DNA from: Planctomycetota bacterium
GTDB lineage: Bacteria > Planctomycetota > Brocadiia > SM23-32
Assembly (NCBI GenBank): GCA_018400625.1
Contig: JAGYMJ010000028.1
Location: 1-5,117, forward strand
Length of the DNA stretch: 5,117 bases
Direction of reading: 5' to 3'
Made by a program: the position numbers and the translations under genes. Under the pieces are notes generated by a model. The model ran no database searches. It saw only the letters and a list, made by a program, of their open reading frames with translations, and was not told the origin of the DNA. How positions within the stretch are numbered: the stretch's first letter is position 1; the number at the start of each line of letters is the position of its first letter. Below, piece by piece: positions 1-5,117 of this stretch.

Positions 1-59
1 TTATACCACGGAGCTGGCAGCCTTTCATCACATTATTTACGTGGAATGAAGGTCAAGTG

Positions 60-87
60 CTGAGGACTTACCACTGAAGACTTACTG
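60..87 (+). repeat. Two adjacent copies of a short dispersed motif (CTGAGGACTTAC / ACTGAAGACTTACTG)
   Basis: CTGAGGACTTAC lies at 60-71 and ACTGAAGACTTACTG at 73-87, one base apart, so the motif is imperfectly tandem here. Close variants recur at 2638-2653 and 3629-3646. This pair ends about 35 bases before the first ATG of the esterase gene. The repetition is seen directly. Whether it is a binding site, a repeat family or coincidence is not known. Confidence 0.5.
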
Positions 88-121
88 TGTTACACGGTAT
101 GCAATTTAATCTTTGTTTGAA

Positions 122-1267
122 ATGGAAAAAATTTTTATGGAAAATGCAAAAGTCGGTCAAAAAGAGAACGCATGTAAAATTCGTCAGGGGCATGTTCAGA
201 GCCCCAGGGAAGCCGCATTGGAGCTTGAAGAGTTCAAAAATACATACTCCGACCTTTCTGAATGGGAAATGCGCAAGAGGCGTATAAAGCAGGGCATACT
301 TGACGGCGCTAAACTAACTCCATTGCCCGAGAAAACGCCTTTAAGCCCCATGTATTTTAATAAGCGTGTGTATGACGGCTATATGGCGGAGAGCGTCGCC
401 ATCCAGAGTTTCCCCGGTTTTTATGTTACCGGTACCCTTTACAGCCCTGTCGATATGAAACCGCCATTGGCCGGCATACTGTGCCCCCATGGACACGGTG
501 GCAGGTTCGTTCCGGGGCGGCAGGCAAGATGCGCCGTCCTTGCGCGTATGGGAGCGGTTGTTTTCCAGTATGATATGCCCGGTTATGGTGATTCTAAAGA
601 GGTCGGCTGGTCACATAAGGAGATACCGGAGGTACTGCGACTTGTGACCTGGAACAGTATTCGCGCCCTGGATTTTATTGAGTCACTCGATCATGTTGAT
701 CCCCAACGCCTGGGCATGACAGGGAATTCAGGCGGTGCTTCCCAGACCTTTATGCTCTCGGCCGTCGATCAGCGTGTGGCCGTTTCCGTGCCATGCTGCC
801 AGGTCTCGGCCCATTTTTTCGGCGGTTGCGATTGTGAGAGCGGTATGCCTGTACACTGGGGGCCGAACCATAAAACCAATAATGCAGAAATAGCGGCATT
901 GACGGCGCCGCGACCGCAGCTTTTGCTCTCCAACGGCAATGATTGGACAAAACACATGCCGCAGACGGAATTCCCTTATATTCAGCATGTCTATGGTCTT
1001 TATGGCGCGGCCGACCTGGTGCAGAACGCTCATTTCCCGTTGGAAGGTCATAATTACGGCCCCTCCAAGCGCATAGCGGCCTATCCGTTTTTCATCCGTC
1101 ACCTCCGGCTCGATGCCGAAGCCCTGTGGAATGACAATGAACATATGCTGGTGGATGAAACATTTATCACCGTGGAGACACGTGAACAGATGCTGGTTTT
1201 CGGCAAAGACAATCCTTACCCTAAAGATGCTGTTGCCCCTAACACTCCGTTGCCGGAGAGGATGTAG
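122..1267 (+). CDS. Alpha/beta hydrolase, acetyl-xylan-esterase / dienelactone-hydrolase-like
   Basis: Probable serine esterase of 381 residues, counted from the ATG at 122. Seen in the sequence: a core strand followed by CPHGHGGR (residues 121-128, likely oxyanion-hole region); YDMPGYGDS around 150-158; the nucleophile elbow GNSGG with Ser203; [11 protein letters not shown] at 229-239; [14 protein letters not shown] ending near Asp274-Trp275; and EGHNYG with His310. Ser203, an acid near 274 and His310 make a plausible catalytic triad in the usual order. Known of the family: such enzymes remove acetyl or other acyl groups from sugars or small esters, and relatives are frequent in polysaccharide-degrading Planctomycetota/Verrucomicrobiota-type bacteria. 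There is no signal peptide or membrane segment, so it should be cytosolic; the natural substrate cannot be told. The start is uncertain: TTG at 113, ATG at 122 and ATG at 137 are in frame, and only 137 has even a weak purine-rich stretch (GGAAA at 124-128). The first ~30 residues look unconserved, so either ATG is possible. It converges with the downstream gene. Confidence 0.85.
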   Translation: MEKIFMENAKVGQKENACKIRQGHVQSPREAALELEEFKNTYSDLSEWEMRKRRIKQGILDGAKLTPLPEKTPLSPMYFNKRVYDGYMAESVAIQSFPGFYVTGTLYSPVDMKPPLAGILCPHGHGGRFVPGRQARCAVLARMGAVVFQYDMPGYGDSKEVGWSHKEIPEVLRLVTWNSIRALDFIESLDHVDPQRLGMTGNSGGASQTFMLSAVDQRVAVSVPCCQVSAHFFGGCDCESGMPVHWGPNHKTNNAEIAALTAPRPQLLLSNGNDWTKHMPQTEFPYIQHVYGLYGAADLVQNAHFPLEGHNYGPSKRIAAYPFFIRHLRLDAEALWNDNEHMLVDETFITVETREQMLVFGKDNPYPKDAVAPNTPLPERM

Positions 1268-1511
1268 GCCGCTTAAAAGCGCTGCATTGCCGTTCTTCCC
1301 GGTTAATACTGGTCGAAAGTGGCCCTGAGATCCCCAGAGAACTCTTTAAGGAGTGCGGCACGGTGAGTGCCGCTTTGGAATGGAAGCAGGAGAGGGCTCT
1401 GAATTAATACGAAAAACGCCTGCAAGCAGCTTTCCGGAGCTGATTATGACACCTCCTGTTACAGGAAAGTCTTTATTAGGGCATTTGCTATGGGGACCCC
1501 AAACTTTCACA
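1268..1511. other. Convergent intergenic region with several small hairpins
   Basis: This 244-base gap lies between the 3' ends of two facing genes. Inverted repeats seen: CGCTTAAAAGCG (1270-1281, just after the esterase stop); a 7-bp stem at 1355-1373; CAGCT/AGCTG (1427-1431 and 1438-1442); TCCTG/CAGGA with a 3-base loop (1454-1466); and TGGGGACCCCA (1491-1501), 10 bases beyond the stop of the minus-strand gene. Reading leftward on the minus strand, the 1427-1442 hairpin is followed some nine bases later by TTTTT, a poor terminator arrangement. No protein reading frame here looks real. Confidence 0.5.
1355..1376 (+). terminator. Possible terminator hairpin after the esterase gene
   Basis: GCGGCAC (1355-1361), loop GGTGA, then GTGCCGC (1367-1373) is a perfect, GC-rich 7-bp stem, followed by only TTT and then GG. 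The stem is convincing but the T-run is too short for a classic intrinsic terminator, and it lies about 90 bases after the stop codon. It could instead be a transcript-end stabiliser. Confidence 0.35.
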
Positions 1512-2633
1512 CTAACGGTATTTATCGGCCAGGATAAGGAGTTCACGTAGCTGAGTTTCATCGGGGTTTGTGACTTTGATATACATCCCTTTCCCCCCCG
1601 TGGTTTCGAGAAGGGGTTTCACTTCTTCTGGTTTTACGCCTACGGCTTGGACGGATTTTCCGGCATCGAGAATGCGGCGGTACAGATCATACCACCTGGG
1701 ATTCCCGCCGCCCTCGATTCCAGCCTGGGGCGTCCATTCAACGGCATCAAGTTCTTCGATCCCGAGGAGAATATCAAGGTGGGGGATGCACTGGGTACCG
1801 TCCAGATGGAACATCGAATAATCAAGCCATTTGCACTGTTGTGAAAGGGCAGGTGCAACGAACCGTTCAAACATCTCCGGTGAAAACATGGCTGAGGCAT
1901 CACATTGAACTTTTGCAGTTTTCCCCGGTCCCCAGAGTTCAAAAGCACAAAATGCACTGCTTCCGTCCCATCTTTTAATGATATCGTAAATGCGTTTGTA
2001 GGCCTCAAAAAAGACCTTATTTATTTCAAGGACTTTCTCCTCCACCCATTCCGGACGTTCGATCATGTCGAAAAGCAGCGTCTGTGAACCCCGCAGCGCT
2101 GCCAGGATGTCGATGTTCTCAACCAGATCAGGACACCCGACCATGTATTTTCCCTCTGCCAGGTAGGCGCATTCTTTTAAAGTCGTTTCGTGAACGTTCC
2201 ACCATTTGTTCTTCGGATCGAACCGGAAAGGGGGGAGCGATTCGGGATTTTTTACGGCTTGAATAGTGGGGTTAAACCAAACTGTCTCCTGCGAAAATCG
2301 TGGTTCAGAGCCCAGAAGGAGAGCAAGGGATCCCGGGCCTATATTGGTACGGGCTATCGGCAGGTTGTCGGCAGGGTAGCTTTTGTGTGCCAGGTTGTAA
2401 TGGTTGAGACGCGCCCTCAATTGCGGGCTGGTCAGTTTTTTTTCAACCGAATCGGTCTCCCACGGCTCATCTACCGTTTCATGGGGTTCAGAAGAAGCTG
2501 AAGGATCGACGACCGTCATTGCTAGCCCTTGATGATCCCACCATTTGAGAAAATGCTCCTTTGTCTCCAGCCAATTCGCTTTCCATTTGCAGGTCATACT
2601 ATTGTTGTTTCCCAAATCAGAATTAAATTCCAT
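1512..2633 (-). CDS. Uroporphyrinogen decarboxylase (URO-D) family / corrinoid methyltransferase-like protein
   Basis: A 373-residue protein (from ATG at 2633) of the URO-D superfamily, a TIM-barrel fold that includes haem-pathway HemE and the methyl-corrinoid:CoM methyltransferases MtaA/MtbA. Seen in the sequence: an N-terminal NW-x-ETK-x-HFLKWWDHQGL segment (about 20-37), which I associate with a branch distinct from HemE; MVGCPDLVENID near 164-175; LRGSQTLLFDM near 180-190; CDASAMFSPEMFERFVAPAL near 244-263, the classic 'D-x-x-x-x-S-P-x-x-F' part; FHLDGT with His276 and Asp278; and LDAVEWTPQAG near 295-305. HemE arginine signatures are not evident, so a haem role is unlikely. A role in methyl transfer or small-molecule demethylation is inference. 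Start choice: GTG at 2669 sits only one base after AGGAG, so it is unlikely; ATG at 2633 follows the stop of a short leader frame by five bases; ATG at 2597 is also possible and still precedes the conserved segment. It has its own upstream promoter and converges with the esterase. Confidence 0.82.
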   Translation of the reverse strand: MEFNSDLGNNNSMTCKWKANWLETKEHFLKWWDHQGLAMTVVDPSASSEPHETVDEPWETDSVEKKLTSPQLRARLNHYNLAHKSYPADNLPIARTNIGPGSLALLLGSEPRFSQETVWFNPTIQAVKNPESLPPFRFDPKNKWWNVHETTLKECAYLAEGKYMVGCPDLVENIDILAALRGSQTLLFDMIERPEWVEEKVLEINKVFFEAYKRIYDIIKRWDGSSAFCAFELWGPGKTAKVQCDASAMFSPEMFERFVAPALSQQCKWLDYSMFHLDGTQCIPHLDILLGIEELDAVEWTPQAGIEGGGNPRWYDLYRRILDAGKSVQAVGVKPEEVKPLLETTGGKGMYIKVTNPDETQLRELLILADKYR

Positions 2634-2637
2634 GTCG

Positions 2638-2653
2638 TTCACTGAGGATTTAC
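2638..2653 (+). repeat. Dispersed motif copy, TTCACTGAGGATTTAC
   Basis: It matches the copy at 3629-3644 at 15 of 16 bases. It lies 5-20 bases upstream of the probable ATG (2633) of the minus-strand URO-D-like gene, but in the opposite orientation relative to that gene, unlike the copies ahead of the esterase and proA. Its position overlaps the end of the short leader frame. Confidence 0.5.
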
Positions 2654-2665
2654 GTTTCTGCTCAT
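2639..2665 (-). CDS. Possible 8-codon leader peptide upstream of the URO-D-like gene
   Basis: On the minus strand AGGAG (2675-2671) is followed by a five-base spacer and ATG at 2665, the best ribosome-binding arrangement near this gene. The frame reads MSRNVNPQ and stops at TGA (2641-2639), five bases before the ATG at 2633 of the main gene and in a different frame. It could be a true upstream frame whose translation couples to the main gene. Alternatively, a single-base insertion or deletion may have separated a natural start from its gene. The peptide has no run of one amino acid that would suggest classic attenuation. Confidence 0.35.
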   Translation of the reverse strand: MSRNVNPQ

Positions 2666-2719
2666 ACACTCTCCTGAAAATATCGAAATTCCTGGGTTTT
2701 GAACCAAGGGATGGCGAGG

Positions 2720-2748
2720 ATTCTACTTTTTCGTCCGTGATGTGTCAA
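2720..2748 (-). promoter_or_regulatory. Sigma-70-type promoter for the URO-D-like gene
   Basis: On the minus strand TTGACA (2748-2743) is a perfect -35 box, followed by a spacer of exactly 17 bases and TAGAAT (2725-2720), five of six matches to TATAAT. Transcription should start near 2713, giving about 40 bases to the Shine-Dalgarno at 2675-2671 and about 80 to the ATG at 2633. No clear operator symmetry flanks it. Confidence 0.7.
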
Positions 2749-2951
2749 GAAAGACAACGGCAAAAAGAAGAGATTCTGCTATCCAAAGAGCTAAGATATT
2801 CAGCGATGGAGTCATGGGCGCTGTGTTTTTCGTTTTGGGCGCGTAATAAACTCATCGCGCATTATTGGAGGGTCTAATAAAGAAAGTGCATGGCCTGTTC
2901 TTTTGTGGTAAAGTGTGTGTGATGAGAGACATATATTCACCATTCTAAGGG

Positions 2952-3209
2952 TTGCAAAATTCGGGCGTCTTTACAAAAAAACGCGCAGCCGTGGAGGGGG
3001 CCAACAGCCGGCTTGATGTGTCCTGCGGTTTTGAGAATCGCCTTATCCGCACGCGCCGCAAGATGAAGCTTCGTTGTGGTCTGGCTCTGATCGTGATGTT
3101 TTCAATGGCTTTGGGGCGGATACGTGAAAACAAGAAAAAGGAGGCCGACCAGGAGTATAGGGCGGGTCCTTCAATAGGGAGCCTGGTGCGCCCTGGAAAG
3201 TGGATTTAG
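2952..3209 (+). pseudogene. Remnant of a DDE (IS4-like) transposase, C-terminal end only
   Basis: From about residue 9 (2976) the frame reads KKRAAVEGANSRLD, then GFENRLIR, KMKLRCGLALIVMFSMALGR and, near the end, SLVRPG before the stop. In my knowledge of IS transposases this is the characteristic tail: an R-x3-E segment holding the last catalytic acid, followed by '(E/R)xNSRLD..(Y/F)GFE..(I)RG..KM..R.GLAL.VMLAMALGRI...RSLV'. Only that tail is present. A stop (2946-2948) lies just upstream and no earlier transposase domain is visible in 2670-2950, so the rest is lost. Residues 59-75 (KKKEADQEYR and following) look like an insertion within the usual short tail. The nominal TTG start is meaningless. 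I cannot assign an IS family firmly. Confidence 0.6.
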
Positions 3210-3220
3210 CCGCCTGAATC

Positions 3221-3272
3221 CCTTAAAAATCCTTTCCGAAGCCTGCCTGGCGGCAGACAGGGGAAAATAAGG
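3221..3272. repeat. Palindromic hairpin element, core CCTGCCTGGCGGCAGACAGG
   Basis: The 20-base core at 3242-3261 is an imperfect palindrome (CCTG-x-CTG pairing with CAG-x-CAGG). It is extended outward by TTTCC (3233-3237) with GGAAA (3262-3266), and then CCTTA (3221-3225) with TAAGG (3268-3272), with unpaired bases on the left arm. Cores of the form CCTGCC...GGCAGG are common dispersed extragenic palindromes in many bacterial genomes, so a repeat-family member is likely. No T-run follows, so a terminator is unlikely. Confidence 0.55.
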
Positions 3273-3363
3273 AATTTGCGCACGGAGAGCGCAGGACATG
3301 GAGCGGATCGTCAGACAATTTGCGCCCCGGCACCCGCAAAAAAACGTCACAGCGCAAATTCCT
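3270..3363. repeat. 94-base element bounded by 12-bp perfect inverted repeats
   Basis: AGGAATTTGCGC (3270-3281) is exactly complementary to GCGCAAATTCCT (3352-3363), with 70 bases between. A third partial copy, AATTTGCGC, lies inside at 3317-3325 in the orientation of the left arm, so the right arm can pair with either. The ends touch the preceding hairpin element. This could be a small non-autonomous insertion (MITE-like) or a structured repeat; I see no clear flanking target duplication. Confidence 0.5.
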
Positions 3364-3420
3364 CAACCATACTTTTTATTTGCATTAGTGTCCGATATGT
3401 GTTAAACTTTATGAAAATTG

Positions 3421-3445
3421 CACCTAAATCTAAAATTGTTAGGTG
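3421..3445. promoter_or_regulatory. 7-bp inverted repeat, operator-like
   Basis: CACCTAA (3421-3427) and TTAGGTG (3439-3445) form a perfect inverted repeat around an AT-rich 11-base centre. A perfect -35-like TTGACA follows at 3455-3460, but without a good -10 at normal spacing. The arrangement could be a regulator site or a weak hairpin. The function is inferred from shape alone. Confidence 0.3.
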
Positions 3446-3504
3446 ATTACGAGGTTGACAGAAAAAATATGTGTTGCCGGTAAATATTCAGTGAAACACG
3501 TTAC

Positions 3505-3559
3505 TGCCGGGCTTGTCCCCCCCTGGGCAGAGACGCGGGGGGCGAGGCCAAGGGCGGCA
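3505..3559 (+). other. Strong GC-rich hairpin in the proA upstream region
   Basis: CCCCCC (3517-3522) pairs with GGGGGG (3537-3542) across a 14-base loop. After a bulged T3516 the stem continues, allowing one G-U pair, through 3512-3515 with 3543-3546, and then 3509-3510 with 3548-3549. TGCC (3505-3508) can pair with GGCA (3556-3559) beyond an internal loop. A smaller competing hairpin is CAGTGA (3489-3494) with TTACTG (3501-3506). No T-run follows, so it is not an obvious terminator. It may be a structured leader or part of a repeat element. Confidence 0.45.
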
Positions 3560-3628
3560 AAGTTATCGTCGTGCACAAATACTCCTCCACCCGGACAAAC
3601 CGGCGGTAGAAACCCCCAATCAACGGGA

Positions 3629-3646
3629 TTCACTGAGGACTTACTG
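3629..3646 (+). repeat. Dispersed motif copy, TTCACTGAGGACTTACTG
   Basis: The longest copy of the motif also seen at 60-87 and 2638-2653. It ends 56 bases before the proA ATG, in the same orientation as the gene, similar in placement to the pair ahead of the esterase. It is followed by a small palindromic stretch, ACTGCTGCAGT (3643-3653). Confidence 0.5.
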
Positions 3647-3702
3647 CTGCAGTCAGGTTTTAAAAGTGAGGATGGAAAAAAACGAATAAGATTAAAAACT
3701 TT

Positions 3703-4959
3703 ATGAATCAAAGAAACAAAAAAATAGAACAGATTACAGGAAGCGCCCGTGAAGCGAGTAAAACTCTTGCCCGGGTGAATACGACCGCCAAAAATGCATG
3801 TTTGATGGCGATGGCGGAGCTTTTAGAGGATAATAAACAAAAATTGGTGGCAGCCAATAAAAAAGACATGGAGGCCGCCGAACGTGACGGCATCGCCGAA
3901 TCGCTCGTCAACCGGCTGTTGTTCGATGAAGCTAAAATCGACAGCCGGATCCGTTCGTTGGCGAAAATAGCGCGTCTGCCCGATCCGGTAGGGCAGGTTA
4001 AGGACATGCAGCGCACGGAAAACGGCCTGCTCGTCGGGCGTATGCAGGTGCCGCTCGGTGTTCTATTGATGATCTATGAGGCCCGACCGCATGTGACAGT
4101 CAACGCCGGCGCCTTTGCCCTGAAAAGCGGGAATGCCATCATCTGTAAAGGCGGTTCCGAAGCGTCCAATTGCAATACTCTGCTCAATGAACTGTGGCGT
4201 AAAGCGCTGGAAACCGCCGGGCTGCCGCCCAAAGCGGTCCAGGTGCTCCAGCTCTCCCACCAGCAGGTTGATGAGCTCCTGAACAGACCTCAGGAAATCG
4301 ATCTTGTTATACCGCGTGGGGGAAAAAAGCTGATTGAAACAGTCGCCAGTCAATCCAAAATTCCCGTCATCAAACATTATGAAGGCGTTTGCAGCGTTTA
4401 TATCGGCCGTGAAGCCGACAGGGAAAAGGCACTGAATATTGCACTGGATTCCAAACTGCTCATGCCGGCGGTATGCAACGCCGCTGAAACCGTGCTGGTG
4501 GACTCTTCTATGGAAGAATGGGTGCCTGAACTGGTCTCTGAATTAACCCAAAACGGGATTGAGGTCCGTGGATGCGAAAAGACTTGCGCTCTGTCTTCCG
4601 AAGCCGTCCCGGCAAGTGAAGATGATTGGGGGACCGAGTATCTTGATAAGATTTACTCGTTCCGCATAGTGAATGGTATAGAGGAAGCCATGGAACATAT
4701 CGAAGTCTATGGCTCGGCTCATACCGATGTGATTGTCACCGAAAACTATTCCGACGCCCAACGATTCATCGAGCAGGTCGATTCATCCGTGGTGATGGCG
4801 AACGCATCAACGATGTTCTGTGACGGTGAAACGCTCGGTATGGGCGCCGAAATAGGCATCTCAACCGACCGGTTCCATGCCCGTGGCCCGATGGGGCTGC
4901 CGGAGCTTACCATTTACAAACATGTTATCTGGGGTGGGGGTCAAATCTATGGAGAATAA
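3703..4959 (+). CDS. proA: Gamma-glutamyl phosphate reductase (glutamate-5-semialdehyde dehydrogenase)
   Basis: ProA catalyses the NADPH-dependent reduction of gamma-glutamyl phosphate to glutamate-5-semialdehyde, the second step of proline synthesis in the cytosol. The 418-residue length is normal for the family. Seen in order: VPLGVLLMIYEARPHVTVNAGAF (about 116-138) and LKSGNAIICKGGSEA (140-154), forming the nucleotide-binding side; VIPRGGKKLI (202-211); KHYEGVCSVYI (224-234); the catalytic cysteine Cys258 in PAVCNAAETVLV; and near the C-terminus EIGIST and FHARGPMGLPELTIYKHV (391-408), all hallmark ProA motifs. No key residue is missing. The ATG at 3703 fits the usual N-terminus, although the Shine-Dalgarno is weak. 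proB, its usual partner, is not upstream; the preceding kilobase holds only remnants and repeats. The stop overlaps the next gene by 11 bases, implying co-translation. Confidence 0.97.
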   Translation: MNQRNKKIEQITGSAREASKTLARVNTTAKNACLMAMAELLEDNKQKLVAANKKDMEAAERDGIAESLVNRLLFDEAKIDSRIRSLAKIARLPDPVGQVKDMQRTENGLLVGRMQVPLGVLLMIYEARPHVTVNAGAFALKSGNAIICKGGSEASNCNTLLNELWRKALETAGLPPKAVQVLQLSHQQVDELLNRPQEIDLVIPRGGKKLIETVASQSKIPVIKHYEGVCSVYIGREADREKALNIALDSKLLMPAVCNAAETVLVDSSMEEWVPELVSELTQNGIEVRGCEKTCALSSEAVPASEDDWGTEYLDKIYSFRIVNGIEEAMEHIEVYGSAHTDVIVTENYSDAQRFIEQVDSSVVMANASTMFCDGETLGMGAEIGISTDRFHARGPMGLPELTIYKHVIWGGGQIYGE

Positions 4960-5117
4960 ATTATCTGGTAAACTTCATACAACCGGTATCGGCAGCCTTC
5001 CTTTTACCGACCCGGAGGCCGCTGTCGAGTTTGTGCTGGGGGCGGGACTGGATATACCTTTTTGGCCCCAATTGCCGCGCAGAAATGCGATGGAGAAGAT
5101 GATACCGCAATATGCCG
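4949..5117 (+). CDS. URO-D/MetE-fold protein, N-terminal part (runs off the window)
   Basis: The frame begins MENKLSGKLHTTGIGSLPF and continues with DPEAAVEFVL, IPFWPQLPRR and MEKMIPQYA before the window ends after 56 complete codons. The 'TTGIGSLP(H/F)xDPxxAVxLVL...IPFWPQLP' start is, as I know it, typical of a family of proteins related to the cobalamin-independent methionine synthase (MetE) C-terminal domain and to URO-D, of uncertain function and often near methyl-transfer genes. The ATG at 4949 lies inside the end of proA in another frame (11-base overlap). GGGGGT (4936-4941), close to the ideal GGAGGT, sits seven bases upstream, so the start is well supported and translation is probably coupled to proA. 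The catalytic and metal-binding part would lie beyond the window. Confidence 0.8.
   Translation, partial: MENKLSGKLHTTGIGSLPFTDPEAAVEFVLGAGLDIPFWPQLPRRNAMEKMIPQYA

Larger units (their letters stand above)
2670..3702. other. Long intergenic region between divergent URO-D-like gene and proA
   Basis: About 1 kb without an intact gene. Contents in order: the minus-strand promoter (2720-2748); a featureless stretch (2749-2950) with no convincing reading frame or repeat; a transposase remnant (2952-3209); a hairpin element (3221-3272); a 94-base inverted-repeat element (3270-3363); an AT-rich stretch (3364-3440) ending in a 7-bp inverted repeat; a GC-rich hairpin (3505-3559); and a dispersed motif copy (3629-3646) just ahead of proA. 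The density of repeats and the dead transposase suggest accumulated insertion debris. Confidence 0.7.

Noticed and set aside
82..110. Possible promoter for the esterase, with TTTAAT at 105-110 and a TTACTG 17 bases upstream
   Set aside because: The -10 matches five of six bases, but the -35 matches only about two of six and overlaps the repeat motif; the implied start would leave almost no leader before ATG 122.
113..121. TTG at 113 as start of the esterase
   Set aside because: There is no Shine-Dalgarno, and ATG codons in frame follow at 122 and 137.
728..1144. 138-residue open frame on the minus strand inside the esterase gene
   Set aside because: It lies wholly opposite a gene with clear catalytic motifs and has no recognisable protein features.
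1427..1442. CAGCT/AGCTG hairpin as the terminator of the URO-D-like gene
   Set aside because: On the minus strand the T-run begins about nine bases after the stem, too far for a standard intrinsic terminator.
2190..2501. 103-residue plus-strand frame inside the URO-D-like gene
   Set aside because: It is antisense to a conserved coding region, with no ribosome-binding site and no family resemblance.
2634..2669. GTG at 2669 as start of the URO-D-like gene
   Set aside because: AGGAG lies only one base before it, too close for initiation; the added 12 residues are not expected in the family.
2545..2877. 110-residue plus-strand frame spanning the 5' end of the URO-D-like gene
   Set aside because: It runs antisense through the start region and promoter of a real gene and has no recognisable domain or good ribosome-binding site.
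3455..3486. Promoter for proA using TTGACA at 3455-3460
   Set aside because: The -35 is perfect, but the only A/T-rich -10 candidate (TAAATA at 3481) is 20 bases away and matches poorly.
3439..3711. 90-residue minus-strand frame opposite the proA leader
   Set aside because: It is open largely because of GC-rich, repeat-like sequence; it overlaps the proA start and has no ribosome-binding evidence.

Overview
The window looks like chromosomal DNA from an environmental bacterium of roughly balanced base composition. The esterase and the uroporphyrinogen-decarboxylase-like protein resemble families I associate with the Planctomycetota/Verrucomicrobiota/Lentisphaerota/Kiritimatiellota group and with related uncultured lineages. 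That placement is inference from protein style only; there is no rRNA or other marker here.

Layout, left to right. (1) 122-1267 (+): a cytosolic alpha/beta hydrolase of the acetyl-xylan-esterase/dienelactone-hydrolase type. (2) 1268-1511: a convergent intergenic gap with small hairpins. (3) 1512-2633 (-): a protein of the uroporphyrinogen decarboxylase (URO-D)/corrinoid methyltransferase fold. It is preceded on its own strand by a near-consensus sigma-70-type promoter (TTGACA-N17-TAGAAT) and by an 8-codon reading frame that owns the only good Shine-Dalgarno. (4) 2670-3702: about 1 kb with no intact gene. It holds that promoter, a C-terminal transposase remnant, two palindromic or inverted-repeat elements, a small operator-like inverted repeat and a very GC-rich hairpin. 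(5) 3703-4959 (+): proA, gamma-glutamyl phosphate reductase, complete. (6) 4949-end (+): the first 56 codons of a URO-D/MetE-fold protein, overlapping proA by 11 bases.

proA and the last gene are almost certainly co-translated. proB is not next to proA on the upstream side; the downstream side is cut off. The esterase and the URO-D-like gene converge and so form separate transcription units. Two different members of the URO-D/MetE structural superfamily sit within 2.4 kb of each other, on different strands.

The most unusual features are non-coding. A short motif, TTCACTGAGGACTTACTG or a close variant, occurs four times and always just upstream of a gene. A cluster of palindromes lies next to the dead transposase tail. 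The long leader in front of proA is strongly structured. I found no CRISPR array, tRNA, rRNA, toxin-antitoxin pair or recognisable defence system, and nothing that forms a convincing new multi-gene system.
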